DNA of 64,000 nt from DATBGS01 sp036557885 (GTDB taxonomy: Bacteria; Chloroflexota; Ktedonobacteria; Ktedonobacterales; DATBGS01): contig DATBGS010000003.1 of the NCBI GenBank assembly GCA_036557885.1, positions 1-64,000 on the forward strand, read 5' to 3'. Position numbers and translations under genes: made by a program. How positions within the stretch are numbered: position 1 is the first letter of the stretch; every line of letters begins with the position of its first letter. A model generated the notes under the pieces. It did no database searches. It was not told the origin of the DNA and saw only the letters and a program-made list of their open reading frames with translations. Below, in pieces: positions 43,685 through 51,346 of the stretch.

Positions 43685-44152
43685 GTGACCAACCATCAAC
43701 GCGAGAGCAATCAATCCGGCAATGAAACCAATGCCGAGATTACCAAAGATTTAACGCTGCTGGGGCACGATGTGCGCCAGCCGATGCGCAAGCTGGAAGC
43801 CTTCCCGAACCAGCATCCAGGGCGGCGCTACACGGTGACGCTGGTGTGCAATGAGTTTACCTGCGTCTGCCCAATGACGGGTCAGCCCGATTTTGCGACG
43901 ATCACCATCCGCTATGTGCCCGACCAGAAGATTGTGGAGTCCAAGTCACTCAAGCTGTATCTGTGGTCCTACCGCAACGAGGGCACGTTCCACGAGCATG
44001 TGACCAACCAGATTCTGGAAGACCTGGTGCAGGCGCTTGACCCGATTTCGTGCGAGGTGATTGGCGCGTTTAATGTGCGCGGGGGCATTGCTATTACGGT
44101 TGAGGCGCGGCACGAGAAGGCCGCCGCAGCCACGCCAGCCGCTGGCGTGTAG
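43685..44152 (+). CDS. queF: NADPH-dependent preQ0 reductase (QueF)
   Basis: Reduces 7-cyano-7-deazaguanine (preQ0) to preQ1. 155 residues of the short unimodular type. The active-site cysteine lies in EFTCVCPMTGQPDFATI; the QueF motif ESKSLKLYLWSYRNEGTFHE and the C-terminal VRGGIAI are present. The GTG start at 43685 is chosen because GAGAGGAT precedes it by 8 nt. Follows qng1 by 13 bp and converges on queD with a 12-bp gap. Confidence 0.95.
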   Translation: MTNHQRESNQSGNETNAEITKDLTLLGHDVRQPMRKLEAFPNQHPGRRYTVTLVCNEFTCVCPMTGQPDFATITIRYVPDQKIVESKSLKLYLWSYRNEGTFHEHVTNQILEDLVQALDPISCEVIGAFNVRGGIAITVEARHEKAAAATPAAGV

Positions 44153-44164
44153 GCCCTGGCGATA

Positions 44165-44530
44165 TTAATCGCCGTCTTCGCCGCGATAGATGCAGCCAGA
44201 GGTGCAGGTTTCGCGCACCAGCACCTGGCTGAGTCCGGGCAGGCTGGGGCGCAGCCGCTGCCAGACCCAACGGGCAAGCACTTCGCTCGTTGGGTTCTCC
44301 AGACCTTCGATCTCGTTGAGGTAGTTATGGTCTAGCTGGTCGTAGAGCGGCTGAAAGGCGCGCTTGAGGTCGGCAAAATCCATCACCCAGCCGGTTTCCT
44401 GGTCCACCTCTCCGCGCACGTGAATCTCCACGCGGAACGAGTGCCCATGCAATCGGCGGCATTTGTGCCCTACCGGGACGTTGGGCAGGCGGTGGGCGGC
44501 CTCAAATGTAAACTCTTTAAAGATGTCCAT
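44165..44530 (-). CDS. queD: 6-carboxy-5,6,7,8-tetrahydropterin synthase (QueD)
   Basis: Second step of preQ0 synthesis. 121 residues of the PTPS fold: FEFEAAHRLP-type start (FTFEAAHRLPN), zinc ligands in KCRRLHGHSFRVEIHV, DFADLKRAFQPLYDQLDHNYL and the catalytic CTSGCIYRGE at the end. Zinc histidines are H15, H29 and H31 by pattern. It is the last gene of the queC-queE-queD run, 42 bp after queE. Confidence 0.95.
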   Translation of the reverse strand: MDIFKEFTFEAAHRLPNVPVGHKCRRLHGHSFRVEIHVRGEVDQETGWVMDFADLKRAFQPLYDQLDHNYLNEIEGLENPTSEVLARWVWQRLRPSLPGLSQVLVRETCTSGCIYRGEDGD

Positions 44531-44572
44531 GCTGAAAGATGTCCAGAGAGGCTCTATTCGTAGAGGCTCTTT

Positions 44573-45214
44573 TCAGGGAATGCCGAGCAGCTTATGAGTT
44601 TGCAGGCTCAGGCGCCACTGCGGATGCTCCAGGCAATAGCGCAGAGCCAGTTGGGTGTTCTCCTGGCGGTGTGGGCCATCCATTGGCTGCAAGAAGAAGT
44701 GCTGGAAGTCCAGGTGCTCAAAACGCTCCGGCTCGGCCCCTTTTTGGGGATAGACGAGCTTGAGTTCCTGGCCGCGATGCAGCACCAGCGGCGCCCCGGC
44801 CTTGGGACTCATGCAAATCCAGTCAATGCCCGGCGGCGGTAGCTGCGTGCCGTTGGTTTCAATCGCAATCTCAAAGTGCTCGGCGTGCAGCGCCTGGACC
44901 AGCGGCTCATCCAACTGAAGCAGCGGCTCCCCGCCGGTGCAGACGACCAATCGCCGCGCCAGCGGCGAGGTATCAGCAGGCCAGGTGGCGGCAACGGCGG
45001 CGGCGAGCTTCTGCGCGGTGGCAAACTTGCCGCCGCCGGGTCCGTTGGTGCCGATAAAATCCGTATCGCAAAAGGTGCAGATGGCTTTGGCCCGGTCTTC
45101 TTCGCGCCCGGTCCACAGGTTGCACCCGGCAAAGCGGCAGAACACGGCTGGCCGCCCGGTGTTGGCGCCCTCGCCCTGAAGAGTATAAAAGATTTCTTTG
45201 ACGGTGTAGGTCAT
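44573..45214 (-). CDS. queE: 7-carboxy-7-deazaguanine synthase (QueE)
   Basis: A radical SAM enzyme that rearranges carboxytetrahydropterin to the deazapurine CDG. 213 residues. KEIFYTLQGEGANTGRPAVF is the family start. The cluster motif is CNLWTG with a long insert before CTFCDTDF, that is C-x14-C-x2-C, as in many bacterial QueE. SAM-site VCTGGEPLLQLDEP and ETNGTQLPP follow. It overlaps queC by 4 bp (ATGA). Confidence 0.95.
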   Translation of the reverse strand: MTYTVKEIFYTLQGEGANTGRPAVFCRFAGCNLWTGREEDRAKAICTFCDTDFIGTNGPGGGKFATAQKLAAAVAATWPADTSPLARRLVVCTGGEPLLQLDEPLVQALHAEHFEIAIETNGTQLPPPGIDWICMSPKAGAPLVLHRGQELKLVYPQKGAEPERFEHLDFQHFFLQPMDGPHRQENTQLALRYCLEHPQWRLSLQTHKLLGIP

Positions 45215-45939
45215 CGCTGCGGTTGCTCCTCGACCTGATACGCCACCGGGTCGCGCTGACCGCTCTCGGCAAAGCCCTTGAGCCGGAGCAGGCAGGCATC
45301 GCAGCGGCCACAGGCTTCCCCGCGTGGGGAAGGGTCATAGCAGGAGAGCGTGAGCGCGTAGTCTACGCCAAGCTCCATGCCGCGCTGAATGATCTGCGCT
45401 TTGTTCAGTTCAATCAGCGGCGTGTGTATGGTCAGCCGCTGGTGCCCTTCAACCCCTACTTTGGTTGCCAGGTTTGCCATGCGCTCATATGCCTGGATGT
45501 ACTCCGGGCGGCAATCGGGGTAGCCGCTGTAATCCAGCACGTTGACACCCAGAAAGATGTCGTTGGCTTCCAGCACTTCGGCCCAGGCCAGCGCAAAAGA
45601 CAGAAAGATGGTGTTGCGGGCTGGGACATATGTAATAGGGATGCCCTGGCCCATCTCCTCCAGTGCGCGGCCCTTGGGCACCTCAATATCGCTGGTGAGC
45701 GCGGAGCCGCCAAAGAGCCGCAGGTCAATCTCGGCAATCACGTGCTGCGCGACGCCCATCTGCGCGGCGACCCGTTTGGCGGCTTCGATCTCGACGTTAT
45801 GGCGCTGTCCGTAGCGAAAGGTGATGGCATAGGGCACAAATCCCTGGTGTTTGGCAATCGCCAGGGTGGTTGTGGAGTCCAACCCACCGCTTAATAAAAT
45901 AACCGCTTTGGGAGATAGTGCTTGCATATCGTTACTCAT
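45211..45939 (-). CDS. queC: 7-cyano-7-deazaguanine synthase (QueC)
   Basis: Converts CDG to preQ0 with ATP and ammonia. 242 residues. The PP-loop is VILLSGGLDSTTTLAIAKHQ, the middle has YVPARNTIFLSFALAWAEVL, and the zinc site is SCYDPSPRGEACGRCDACLL. ATG 45939 has no visible ribosome site; a strong hairpin (45950-45967) lies 11 nt upstream. A second ATG at 45927 is possible. First gene of the three-gene biosynthesis unit. Confidence 0.95.
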   Translation of the reverse strand: MSNDMQALSPKAVILLSGGLDSTTTLAIAKHQGFVPYAITFRYGQRHNVEIEAAKRVAAQMGVAQHVIAEIDLRLFGGSALTSDIEVPKGRALEEMGQGIPITYVPARNTIFLSFALAWAEVLEANDIFLGVNVLDYSGYPDCRPEYIQAYERMANLATKVGVEGHQRLTIHTPLIELNKAQIIQRGMELGVDYALTLSCYDPSPRGEACGRCDACLLRLKGFAESGQRDPVAYQVEEQPQR

Positions 45940-45949
45940 TTGGCTGATT

Positions 45950-45967
45950 CTGGCCTGCACAGGCCAG
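45950..45967 (-). promoter_or_regulatory. Hairpin in the queC leader, just before the start codon
   Basis: CTGGCCT/AGGCCAG, 7 bp with a 4-nt loop, 11 nt before ATG and in place of a ribosome site. It could gate translation. It does not match a preQ1 riboswitch. Confidence 0.45.
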
Positions 45968-46054
45968 CCCTTGCTGTTTCCAGCCGATGCTCTATTCCAA
46001 TCTTCTATTTTACAACATGCTGCTTGAGGCTGCGTGAAAGACTGGCGGGAACCC

Positions 46055-46489
46055 TTACTGCCGGGCGCGTTGGTGCGCTGGTTCCGGGGCAACCGGCGTC
46101 TTCATGACCTCTTCTTCCTTTTCGTCCTCAAACACTGGGGACGGGCGTTCAGCCGCCATCTGTTGGGCTTGTTCGCGTTCGCGCTGCTGCCATGCTTCGA
46201 TGAGCGCCGCCGCCATTTTGATGATTTTCTGAAAATGATGGCGCTGCTCTGGCGACAAGGCCGGAGGGAGCGGCGTTGCATACACGCGATGAATGATATG
46301 CGCCAGCGTCCAGGCTGTGGCGGCGTGTTCTTCCCACTCCTCTTCTTGTTCTGGCTCCCAGTGATGGTGCTCGATGTGATCTTCGATAGGTACTTCTGTC
46401 TCTAGCGCCAATTCCTCAGGTACTTCTGTCTCTGGCGCCAATTCCTCTGCTTGAGGTACGTTGTGTAGCGAGGAGTTTTCTCTGGTCAT
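46055..46489 (-). CDS. Acidic unknown protein with an internal 10-residue repeat
   Basis: 144 residues. The N-terminal 60 are very acidic, with two copies of a ten-residue unit (LAPETEVPEE, LALETEVPIE) and a HIEHHHWEPEQEEEWEEH stretch that could bind metal. The middle is a helical pair (TAWTLAHIIHRVYATPLPPA, HFQKIIKMAAALIEAWQQRE). The tail is charged. No known family. A clear promoter lies upstream. The ribosome site is AAAGGGACAAGG. Confidence 0.7.
   Translation of the reverse strand: MTRENSSLHNVPQAEELAPETEVPEELALETEVPIEDHIEHHHWEPEQEEEWEEHAATAWTLAHIIHRVYATPLPPALSPEQRHHFQKIIKMAAALIEAWQQREREQAQQMAAERPSPVFEDEKEEEVMKTPVAPEPAHQRARQ
46388..46447. repeat. 30-bp tandem repeat, two copies
   Basis: Two 30-bp units, differing at one base, encode the ten-residue repeat of the acidic protein. 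Confidence 0.85.
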
Positions 46490-46527
46490 GCCTTGTCCCT
46501 TTGCCTGTGATGCCGTGTGCTCGCTCC

Positions 46528-46557
46528 ATTATAGCCCTGCTGTGCTACAATGGTCAA
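46528..46557 (-). promoter_or_regulatory. Promoter for the acidic protein gene
   Basis: Minus strand TTGACC (46557-46552), 18-bp spacer, TATAAT (46533-46528). Confidence 0.8.
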
Positions 46558-46658
46558 GCGTGGGTGCCATATGAGCTAGCGAGAGTGGGCAGGCGGGCTG
46601 GCCTGGAGAACAACGCTTTGTTGCCGAAAAGAGGCAGAAAACATGCCCAAAAAGGTTA

Positions 46659-46687
46659 TTGTGTTTCACTTCCAGCCCTGCTACACT
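46659..46687 (+). promoter_or_regulatory. Promoter for the small HTH regulator
   Basis: TTGTGT (46659-46664), 17-bp spacer, TACACT (46682-46687). Nothing else is seen in 46558-46789. Confidence 0.55.
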
Positions 46688-46789
46688 GCGGAGGGTCTTC
46701 CCGCTCATTTTTGCCCACACATGTATATCTACCTCCCTCATCTACTAGATAGGCGTTTCCTTTCCAAAAGGCTAGAGGAGTCCTAAAGG

Positions 46790-47287
46790 ATGTTTCATAA
46801 CAGGGTACCAGGCAATCAGGCTTCCACAGGCAATGTGCCTTCTCGCGCGAGTGCTCTGGAGCAAGGAGCAGCCGGGAATAATGGCGGAGTAGCTCCTAAG
46901 CGCTACTCAGAACCGACGCGCAATCCCCTGGGGATGCTGATCGAGTATCGTTTTGCCGAGCCAAATTCCCCATGCCGTTCTTACTCTGAACTGGAGCGGC
47001 GGTCGGGGGTATCACGGGAGGCATTGAGCCGCTATATCACTGCTCGCCCAGACCGGCGGCGCTCGCCAACAATAGATACATTGTCGGCCATTGCGACGGC
47101 GCTGGATATGAACATTGAGGCCCTGTGTCGGGCAGGTTCGATGCGTGTTTCAGCCCGGCCTGATCTGGAGCAGTTGGGCGGAAGCCGCAGCGAGCAGGCG
47201 GCTCCTTTGCTGGGTCAGATGACTGAGGATCAGTTTCACGCGCTCATGGCGTTCTTGCGCCAGATGGTGCCTTCCCACCAGTCCTAA
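46790..47287 (+). CDS. XRE-like helix-turn-helix regulator, 165 aa
   Basis: A flexible N-terminus of 45 residues is followed by an HTH at about 48-115: GMLIEYRFAEPN, YSELERRSGVSREALSRYIT as recognition unit, then SPTIDTLSAIATALDMNIEA. The C-terminal 45 residues are a helical extension (MTEDQFHALMAFLRQMV). It differs from the HTH group of the large regulators in this window. Target unknown; the neighbours give no hint. The ribosome site is weak (GGAGTCCTAAAGG). Confidence 0.82.
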   Translation: MFHNRVPGNQASTGNVPSRASALEQGAAGNNGGVAPKRYSEPTRNPLGMLIEYRFAEPNSPCRSYSELERRSGVSREALSRYITARPDRRRSPTIDTLSAIATALDMNIEALCRAGSMRVSARPDLEQLGGSRSEQAAPLLGQMTEDQFHALMAFLRQMVPSHQS

Positions 47288-47339
47288 AGCAGCCCGGCAT
47301 CGGTGGCTCACCTGCACGTCAGGCGGTCAGGCGCCCGCT

Positions 47340-47960
47340 CTATTGAGTTTCGCTGTCGTAATTGCGCGTCTTGTGCACGACTTCCTGGCCGCCTTGCTCG
47401 TGGTACTGCATCAACTGTACGGTGCGCCACACGATCCAGCCCAGGATGGGGTAGATCACCAGGGCAAGCAGCGTCGTGAGTTCCAGCGCGCTCTTGCCGA
47501 AGGTTGGTGTGGGCAGCAGGGAGCCAAACGGCGACATCAGCAGGCCGGTTAGCCCATAGAGTAACGTGCCAAACGGGTTGTTTGGGTCGGCGCCAAACAC
47601 CTTGAGAAAGAAGCGCAGTATCAGCATTACCTCAATCACGCTGAAGATAAAGCGGATGGTTTTGTGGGCGCGTCGGCTGCGCTTGAATGGTGTGTCTGGC
47701 GCCGCAATCTCGGTGACACAGGTGGTTTCTACCTCGGTGGCGTCCGAGGCTCCGACTGTGCCGTGTGGTTGTGCTCCCTGGACCACCATTCCAGTCTGGG
47801 CTGGTGGCAGGGGTGGAATGGGCGGCTCTACGGGGATGGTTGGCAGGATGGGCATCAGCCCTTTGCCACCGGCGATGCCTTGCTCCTGCGGAATAAGAGG
47901 GACGGTAGGCTCGCCAGTGGTGCTTGATGGCATCTGTTGTTGCTCTGGCGCTGGCTGCAT
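47340..47960 (-). CDS. YggT-family membrane protein with Pro-rich N-terminus
   Basis: 206 residues. The first 90 are Pro/Gln/Thr-rich and disordered. Then two membrane helices typical of YggT: IRFIFSVIEVMLILRFFLKV with GADPNNPF, and LELTTLLALVIYPILGWIVW, with LLMSPFGSLLPTP between. YggT proteins act in osmotic shock tolerance and cell-division-linked membrane organisation. ATG 47960 follows AGGAGA. Same strand as the FemAB gene, 89 bp downstream of it. Confidence 0.82.
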   Translation of the reverse strand: MQPAPEQQQMPSSTTGEPTVPLIPQEQGIAGGKGLMPILPTIPVEPPIPPLPPAQTGMVVQGAQPHGTVGASDATEVETTCVTEIAAPDTPFKRSRRAHKTIRFIFSVIEVMLILRFFLKVFGADPNNPFGTLLYGLTGLLMSPFGSLLPTPTFGKSALELTTLLALVIYPILGWIVWRTVQLMQYHEQGGQEVVHKTRNYDSETQ

Positions 47961-48049
47961 GGGGGGAGTCTCCTCTCTCTGGTGGCACAAGCGCTCATCT
48001 GCATAGAGCGTGCAAGTTCCATACCAGAGGGAGAAGCAAGCCCCTGCGG

Positions 48050-49198
48050 TTATGCTTCGGCTCCCTTTGCCCCGCCTGTTTCTTGCTCTTTTTCTTCGGG
48101 TCTGGCGCCTTCTGGCGCGGCGCCCTTGCCGCGCTGCGCCCGCTCCAGTTCCCATTTGCGCCGCGCCCGCTTGCGCCGGTTGACCCGCGCGCGCGATGCC
48201 AGCGTCACCGGCCAGTAGAGCAGGGGGCGATAGACGTAATCGTGCGTTGCCAGGCTAAGCTGGGAGAAGCCACCAAAGCCGCGCTTGTATTCGTAGACAT
48301 TCCACATCTCTTCGCCCGGCTCAAGCACTTCTGGGATGCCCCGGAAATCGTAGAGGGTGCAGCCGCGCTCTTTGGCCCAGAGAAAAGTTTTCCAGTGGAG
48401 GAGGTAGCCGGGGCGGAGCTTTTTCTGGGATTCGGAGGTGGCGCCAAACATATCCCAGCAGCAGGCGCCGTAGCGGATGAGGAAATGGCCCACCAGCGTT
48501 TCGCCCTCAGATTCGGCCAGATAGAGGCAGGCATCCTCGCCAAACAGTTCCAGAATGTCGGCGTAATGCTTCATGGGCAGGATGGTGAAGTCGTCGCGCT
48601 GGCTGGTCTGCTGATAGATGCGATAAAACGCGGCCAGGTCTTCGGGCGTCTGGGCGACGCGCGTCTGGACGCCGCTCCGCTCGGCTTTGCGAACGTTCTG
48701 GCGCCAGGTGATTTTCATGTCGGCCAGCAGCTTTTGTTCGGGCGGCGCAATATCCAGCAGCCAGCTTCGCCGGACATGCGTGGGGATGGGGTTGGGCTTG
48801 AAGTCCAGGCGAGCTAATGCCTGCCGCCACTGGCTGGCAGCAGGGCCATCTTCGTCTATGTGTGGTTCCACTTTCAGCACGACGGCATGCTCGCGCTTCG
48901 CCGCCTGATGCAAGGCGTTGATCAGCACCGGCAGGGCGGGCGAATCGAAGTCGTCCACTACCGGCCCGCGCAGCACATAAAACCAGGGGGCGCGGACATA
49001 GGGGAAGGTGAAGATTACGACCAGCGCCGCCGCCGCCAGCCGGCCATTCTCCAGCACGCCCAGCCGCAGGATACGATGGCCGTCGAGCTTCATTAATTCG
49101 CCCCATTGATAGGATTGCATTAAATGCCCGGTTTTGGCCTGCGAGACAAAGGCATCCCATTCGCTGCGGTCACTGATCTCCCGCACTTCCATTCCCAT
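48050..49198 (-). CDS. FemAB-family peptidyltransferase (lipid II:amino acid ligase type)
   Basis: 382 residues with two GNAT-like halves: HLMQSYQWGELMKLDGHRIL, then FYVLRGPVVDDFDSPALPVL, then the KITWRQNVRKAERSGVQTRV motif and YRIYQQTSQRDDF, and RPGYLLHWKTFLWAKERGCT with YDFRGIPEV and YEYKRGFGG. These enzymes add amino acids from aminoacyl-tRNA to peptidoglycan precursors. The tail is basic (RARVNRRKRARRKWELERAQ), suiting tRNA or membrane contact. Starts ATG 49198, 43 bp after the Rieske gene. Confidence 0.88.
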   Translation of the reverse strand: MGMEVREISDRSEWDAFVSQAKTGHLMQSYQWGELMKLDGHRILRLGVLENGRLAAAALVVIFTFPYVRAPWFYVLRGPVVDDFDSPALPVLINALHQAAKREHAVVLKVEPHIDEDGPAASQWRQALARLDFKPNPIPTHVRRSWLLDIAPPEQKLLADMKITWRQNVRKAERSGVQTRVAQTPEDLAAFYRIYQQTSQRDDFTILPMKHYADILELFGEDACLYLAESEGETLVGHFLIRYGACCWDMFGATSESQKKLRPGYLLHWKTFLWAKERGCTLYDFRGIPEVLEPGEEMWNVYEYKRGFGGFSQLSLATHDYVYRPLLYWPVTLASRARVNRRKRARRKWELERAQRGKGAAPEGARPEEKEQETGGAKGAEA

Positions 49199-49241
49199 AG
49201 TTGTTCTGTCCTGGCTCTCTTTATAGGATAGGTTCTTTTTT

Positions 49242-49562
49242 TTATGTATTTGGCGTGGTGGCGACGTAAATGTCCTGGCCCTCGACTTTGACGGCAAAGG
49301 TTGGCACGTCCTCGCGCGGCGGACGGCGCACCACTTTGCCGGTGCGCACGTCAAACTGCCCGGCGTGCATGGGGCAGGTGACGATATAGCCCTCCAGTTC
49401 GCCATCGCTCAGCGCCCCGCCCACATGCGAGCAATCGTCGCTAATGGCGTAATACTCGCCGTTGACGTTCGCCAGGCAGATCAGTTCGTTTTTTAGTTCA
49501 ACCAGCATCATTTCGCCGGGTGCCAGATCATCAGTGGAAGCCACTCGTACAAAATTGGTCAT
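49242..49562 (-). CDS. Rieske [2Fe-2S] ferredoxin
   Basis: 106 residues, a soluble small Rieske protein. Ligands: C-S-H in DDCSHVGGALS and C-P-M-H in VTCPMHAGQFD, giving the C-x-H and C-x2-H pattern. Similar to the small subunits and NirD-like ferredoxins that feed oxygenases. ATG 49562 follows AAGGAGA. Located ahead of the FemAB gene; a functional link is not obvious. No oxygenase is near. Confidence 0.93.
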   Translation of the reverse strand: MTNFVRVASTDDLAPGEMMLVELKNELICLANVNGEYYAISDDCSHVGGALSDGELEGYIVTCPMHAGQFDVRTGKVVRRPPREDVPTFAVKVEGQDIYVATTPNT

Positions 49563-49755
49563 GGCGAAAAAGTCTCCTTGATTGAAGACGCTTGCTCGCG
49601 CAAAGCGCCCGCGCAGAAAATCGTCCTGCTGCCGGATTATAGCACGAGTCCGGCCAGCAGCGCAGGCAGCAGACCTCAACTAAAACGGGTAAAATAACGG
49701 GAGATACTGACACAACATCTGCGAGAAGCAACTTTTCTGCTAGAGGAGCGGAGTG

Positions 49756-50334
49756 ATGACCTTGGATCGTGCTGAGGCGTTTCGCCTGTTTAGCAAATGG
49801 AACCAGAATGACGGGCTGGTGAAGCATGGGCTGGCGGTAGAAGCGGCGGTGCGCGCCTATGCGCGTAAGTTTGGGGAGGATGAGAACAAGTGGGGCATTG
49901 CCGGGCTGCTGCACGATATAGATTACGAGCGGCACCCCAGTATTGAGGAACATGGCAAGGTGGGCGCTGAACTGCTGCGCAAGCATGGCTATCCAGAGGA
50001 TGTGGTCCACGCGGTGCAGGCGCACAACGATTATCATGGTCTGAAGCGTGATGATCTGCTCTCGAAGACGGTCTTTGCCTGCGATGAAATCACTGGCCTG
50101 ATTACTGCGACGTCGCTGGTGCGGCCCAACAAGAGCATCATCGGGCTGGAAGCCTCGTCGGTAAAAAAGAAGATGAAGGATAAAGCTTTTGCGCGTGGGG
50201 TGAATCGTGAGGAGATCGTCAAAGGCGCTGAGGAATTGGGGCTGGACCTGACCGAGCACATTACCTTTGTGATTCACGCGATGGAGGCTGAGGCCGACGC
50301 GCTGGGCCTGCGCGGGACCGAGGCGGCGCAGTAG
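49756..50334 (+). CDS. HD-domain phosphohydrolase-like protein
   Basis: 192 residues. HD pattern: VKHGLAVEAAVRAYARKFGE with the first His, IAGLLHDIDYERHPSIEEHG with the HD pair, and VQAHNDYH with the next ligand, then DEITGLITATSLVRPNKSI. This matches the YedJ/HDIG-like hydrolase group, often acting on nucleotides; substrate is unknown. ATG 49756 follows GAGGAGCGGAGTG. A small PH-like gene follows after 38 bp. Confidence 0.87.
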   Translation: MTLDRAEAFRLFSKWNQNDGLVKHGLAVEAAVRAYARKFGEDENKWGIAGLLHDIDYERHPSIEEHGKVGAELLRKHGYPEDVVHAVQAHNDYHGLKRDDLLSKTVFACDEITGLITATSLVRPNKSIIGLEASSVKKKMKDKAFARGVNREEIVKGAEELGLDLTEHITFVIHAMEAEADALGLRGTEAAQ

Positions 50335-50372
50335 TATTGGAAACAGCAGAAGAACCCCTCTGGAGGGCTGCT

Positions 50373-50933
50373 ATGCAGACTGAGGAGACAGAGCGGGCGA
50401 TCAGGATTTATCCTGACAAGTGGAGGCTCCTGAAGAGCCTTCGGTTCTATCGGTTGCTGGTGCCCAGGCCAATCATTGTGGTCAACGAGGGAGGGATTGC
50501 CTACCATGAGTCCCTGCTGCCGCCGTTCTTTACCTGGCGGCTGACGATCACCTGGGCCGAGATAGCCGCTATCTACGTACAGGAATTGACGCGCCAGACC
50601 CGTCAGGGTGCGAAAAATAATCGCCTGCTCGCAATCGTCCCTAAGGACACAGAAGCCTTCTTTGAGCAGCGCCCCAGGCTGTTGAAGGTCGGCCCACTCT
50701 TGGTGCTGATGACCGTCACAGGTACCCCGTTCATGATACGCGAAGCGACCATTGCACCCTGCTCAGTGGATGCGCTACTGGCTCAGATTCGTGTCCAGTT
50801 TCAGCCAGAGCTTGAGACGCATGGTGTTGAACTGCGCGAAGAGCAGCATATTGTTCTTCCAGGTCGCTCGATGTCTGGCAGAGACACTCACAGGAGGCGC
50901 TCGCCGCACTCGACGCCGTATAACGGTTGGTAG
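50373..50933 (+). CDS. Unknown protein, possible PH-like (STM3941-type) domain
   Basis: 186 residues. Strand-rich N-terminus: RAIRIYPDKWRLLKSLRFYR, VPRPIIVVNEGGIAYHESLL, then TWAEIAAIYVQELTRQTRQG and LLAIVPKDTEAFFEQRP. The order of a membrane-like hydrophobic patch, NEGGI and WAEI followed by LAIV resembles bacterial PH-like proteins; this is weak. ATG 50373 is chosen because GGAGGG precedes it. The C-terminus is polar and basic. Confidence 0.6.
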   Translation: MQTEETERAIRIYPDKWRLLKSLRFYRLLVPRPIIVVNEGGIAYHESLLPPFFTWRLTITWAEIAAIYVQELTRQTRQGAKNNRLLAIVPKDTEAFFEQRPRLLKVGPLLVLMTVTGTPFMIREATIAPCSVDALLAQIRVQFQPELETHGVELREEQHIVLPGRSMSGRDTHRRRSPHSTPYNGW

Positions 50934-51017
50934 CTTATGGCTGGTAGCAATTCAGGGATGTGTTGTTTTTGCGCCTTGGGCTGATTGAATAATAAAATAA
51001 GAGCGGGAAGGAGGGAC

Positions 51018-51326
51018 ATGATGGAGAAACACCAACTGGCGAACGAACTCAGGCAGCGGCAATACGCGCTTGGCAGAGTCGAGCGCCACCTGATTGATGC
51101 CTTGACCGATGATGAGATGATTGATACCTACATCACCTGTTCCGGCTGCGGCGAAAGGCAGGTGGAAGGTGCCGCGCTGGAGCAGGCGATTGCTGCCGCA
51201 ACCAATGCCGAGCACTTCTTTACGCTGTGCGATGCGGCGGCCAACAGGCAGTTCAGACGACACCACCACCCGGTGCCCCGGCGAGCGCCCGCCAAGATCA
51301 AGCGTTCGCGGGCGCGGCTCAACTAG
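51018..51326 (+). CDS. Small unknown protein with zinc-ribbon-like CxxC
   Basis: 102 residues. A helical start (EKHQLANELRQRQYALGRVE), then CSGCGERQVEG, a C-x2-C knuckle with a possible second pair not obvious (one Cys in FTLCDAA), a His-rich piece RRHHHPVPRR and a basic end (KIKRSRARL). Possibly nucleic-acid binding by charge. The ribosome site GGAAGGAGGGAC is strong. Converges with the RNA ligase with 20 bp between. Confidence 0.65.
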   Translation: MMEKHQLANELRQRQYALGRVERHLIDALTDDEMIDTYITCSGCGERQVEGAALEQAIAAATNAEHFFTLCDAAANRQFRRHHHPVPRRAPAKIKRSRARLN

Positions 51327-51346
51327 TCAAGGAAGCAGGCGCAGCG

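Noticed and set aside
45940..46054. A preQ1 riboswitch before queC
   Set aside because: No preQ1-I or preQ1-II consensus: the A-rich tail and pseudoknot partners are missing; only a plain hairpin is seen.
46388..46447. A CRISPR-like repeat
   Set aside because: Two 30-bp units without spacers, in frame inside a coding gene.
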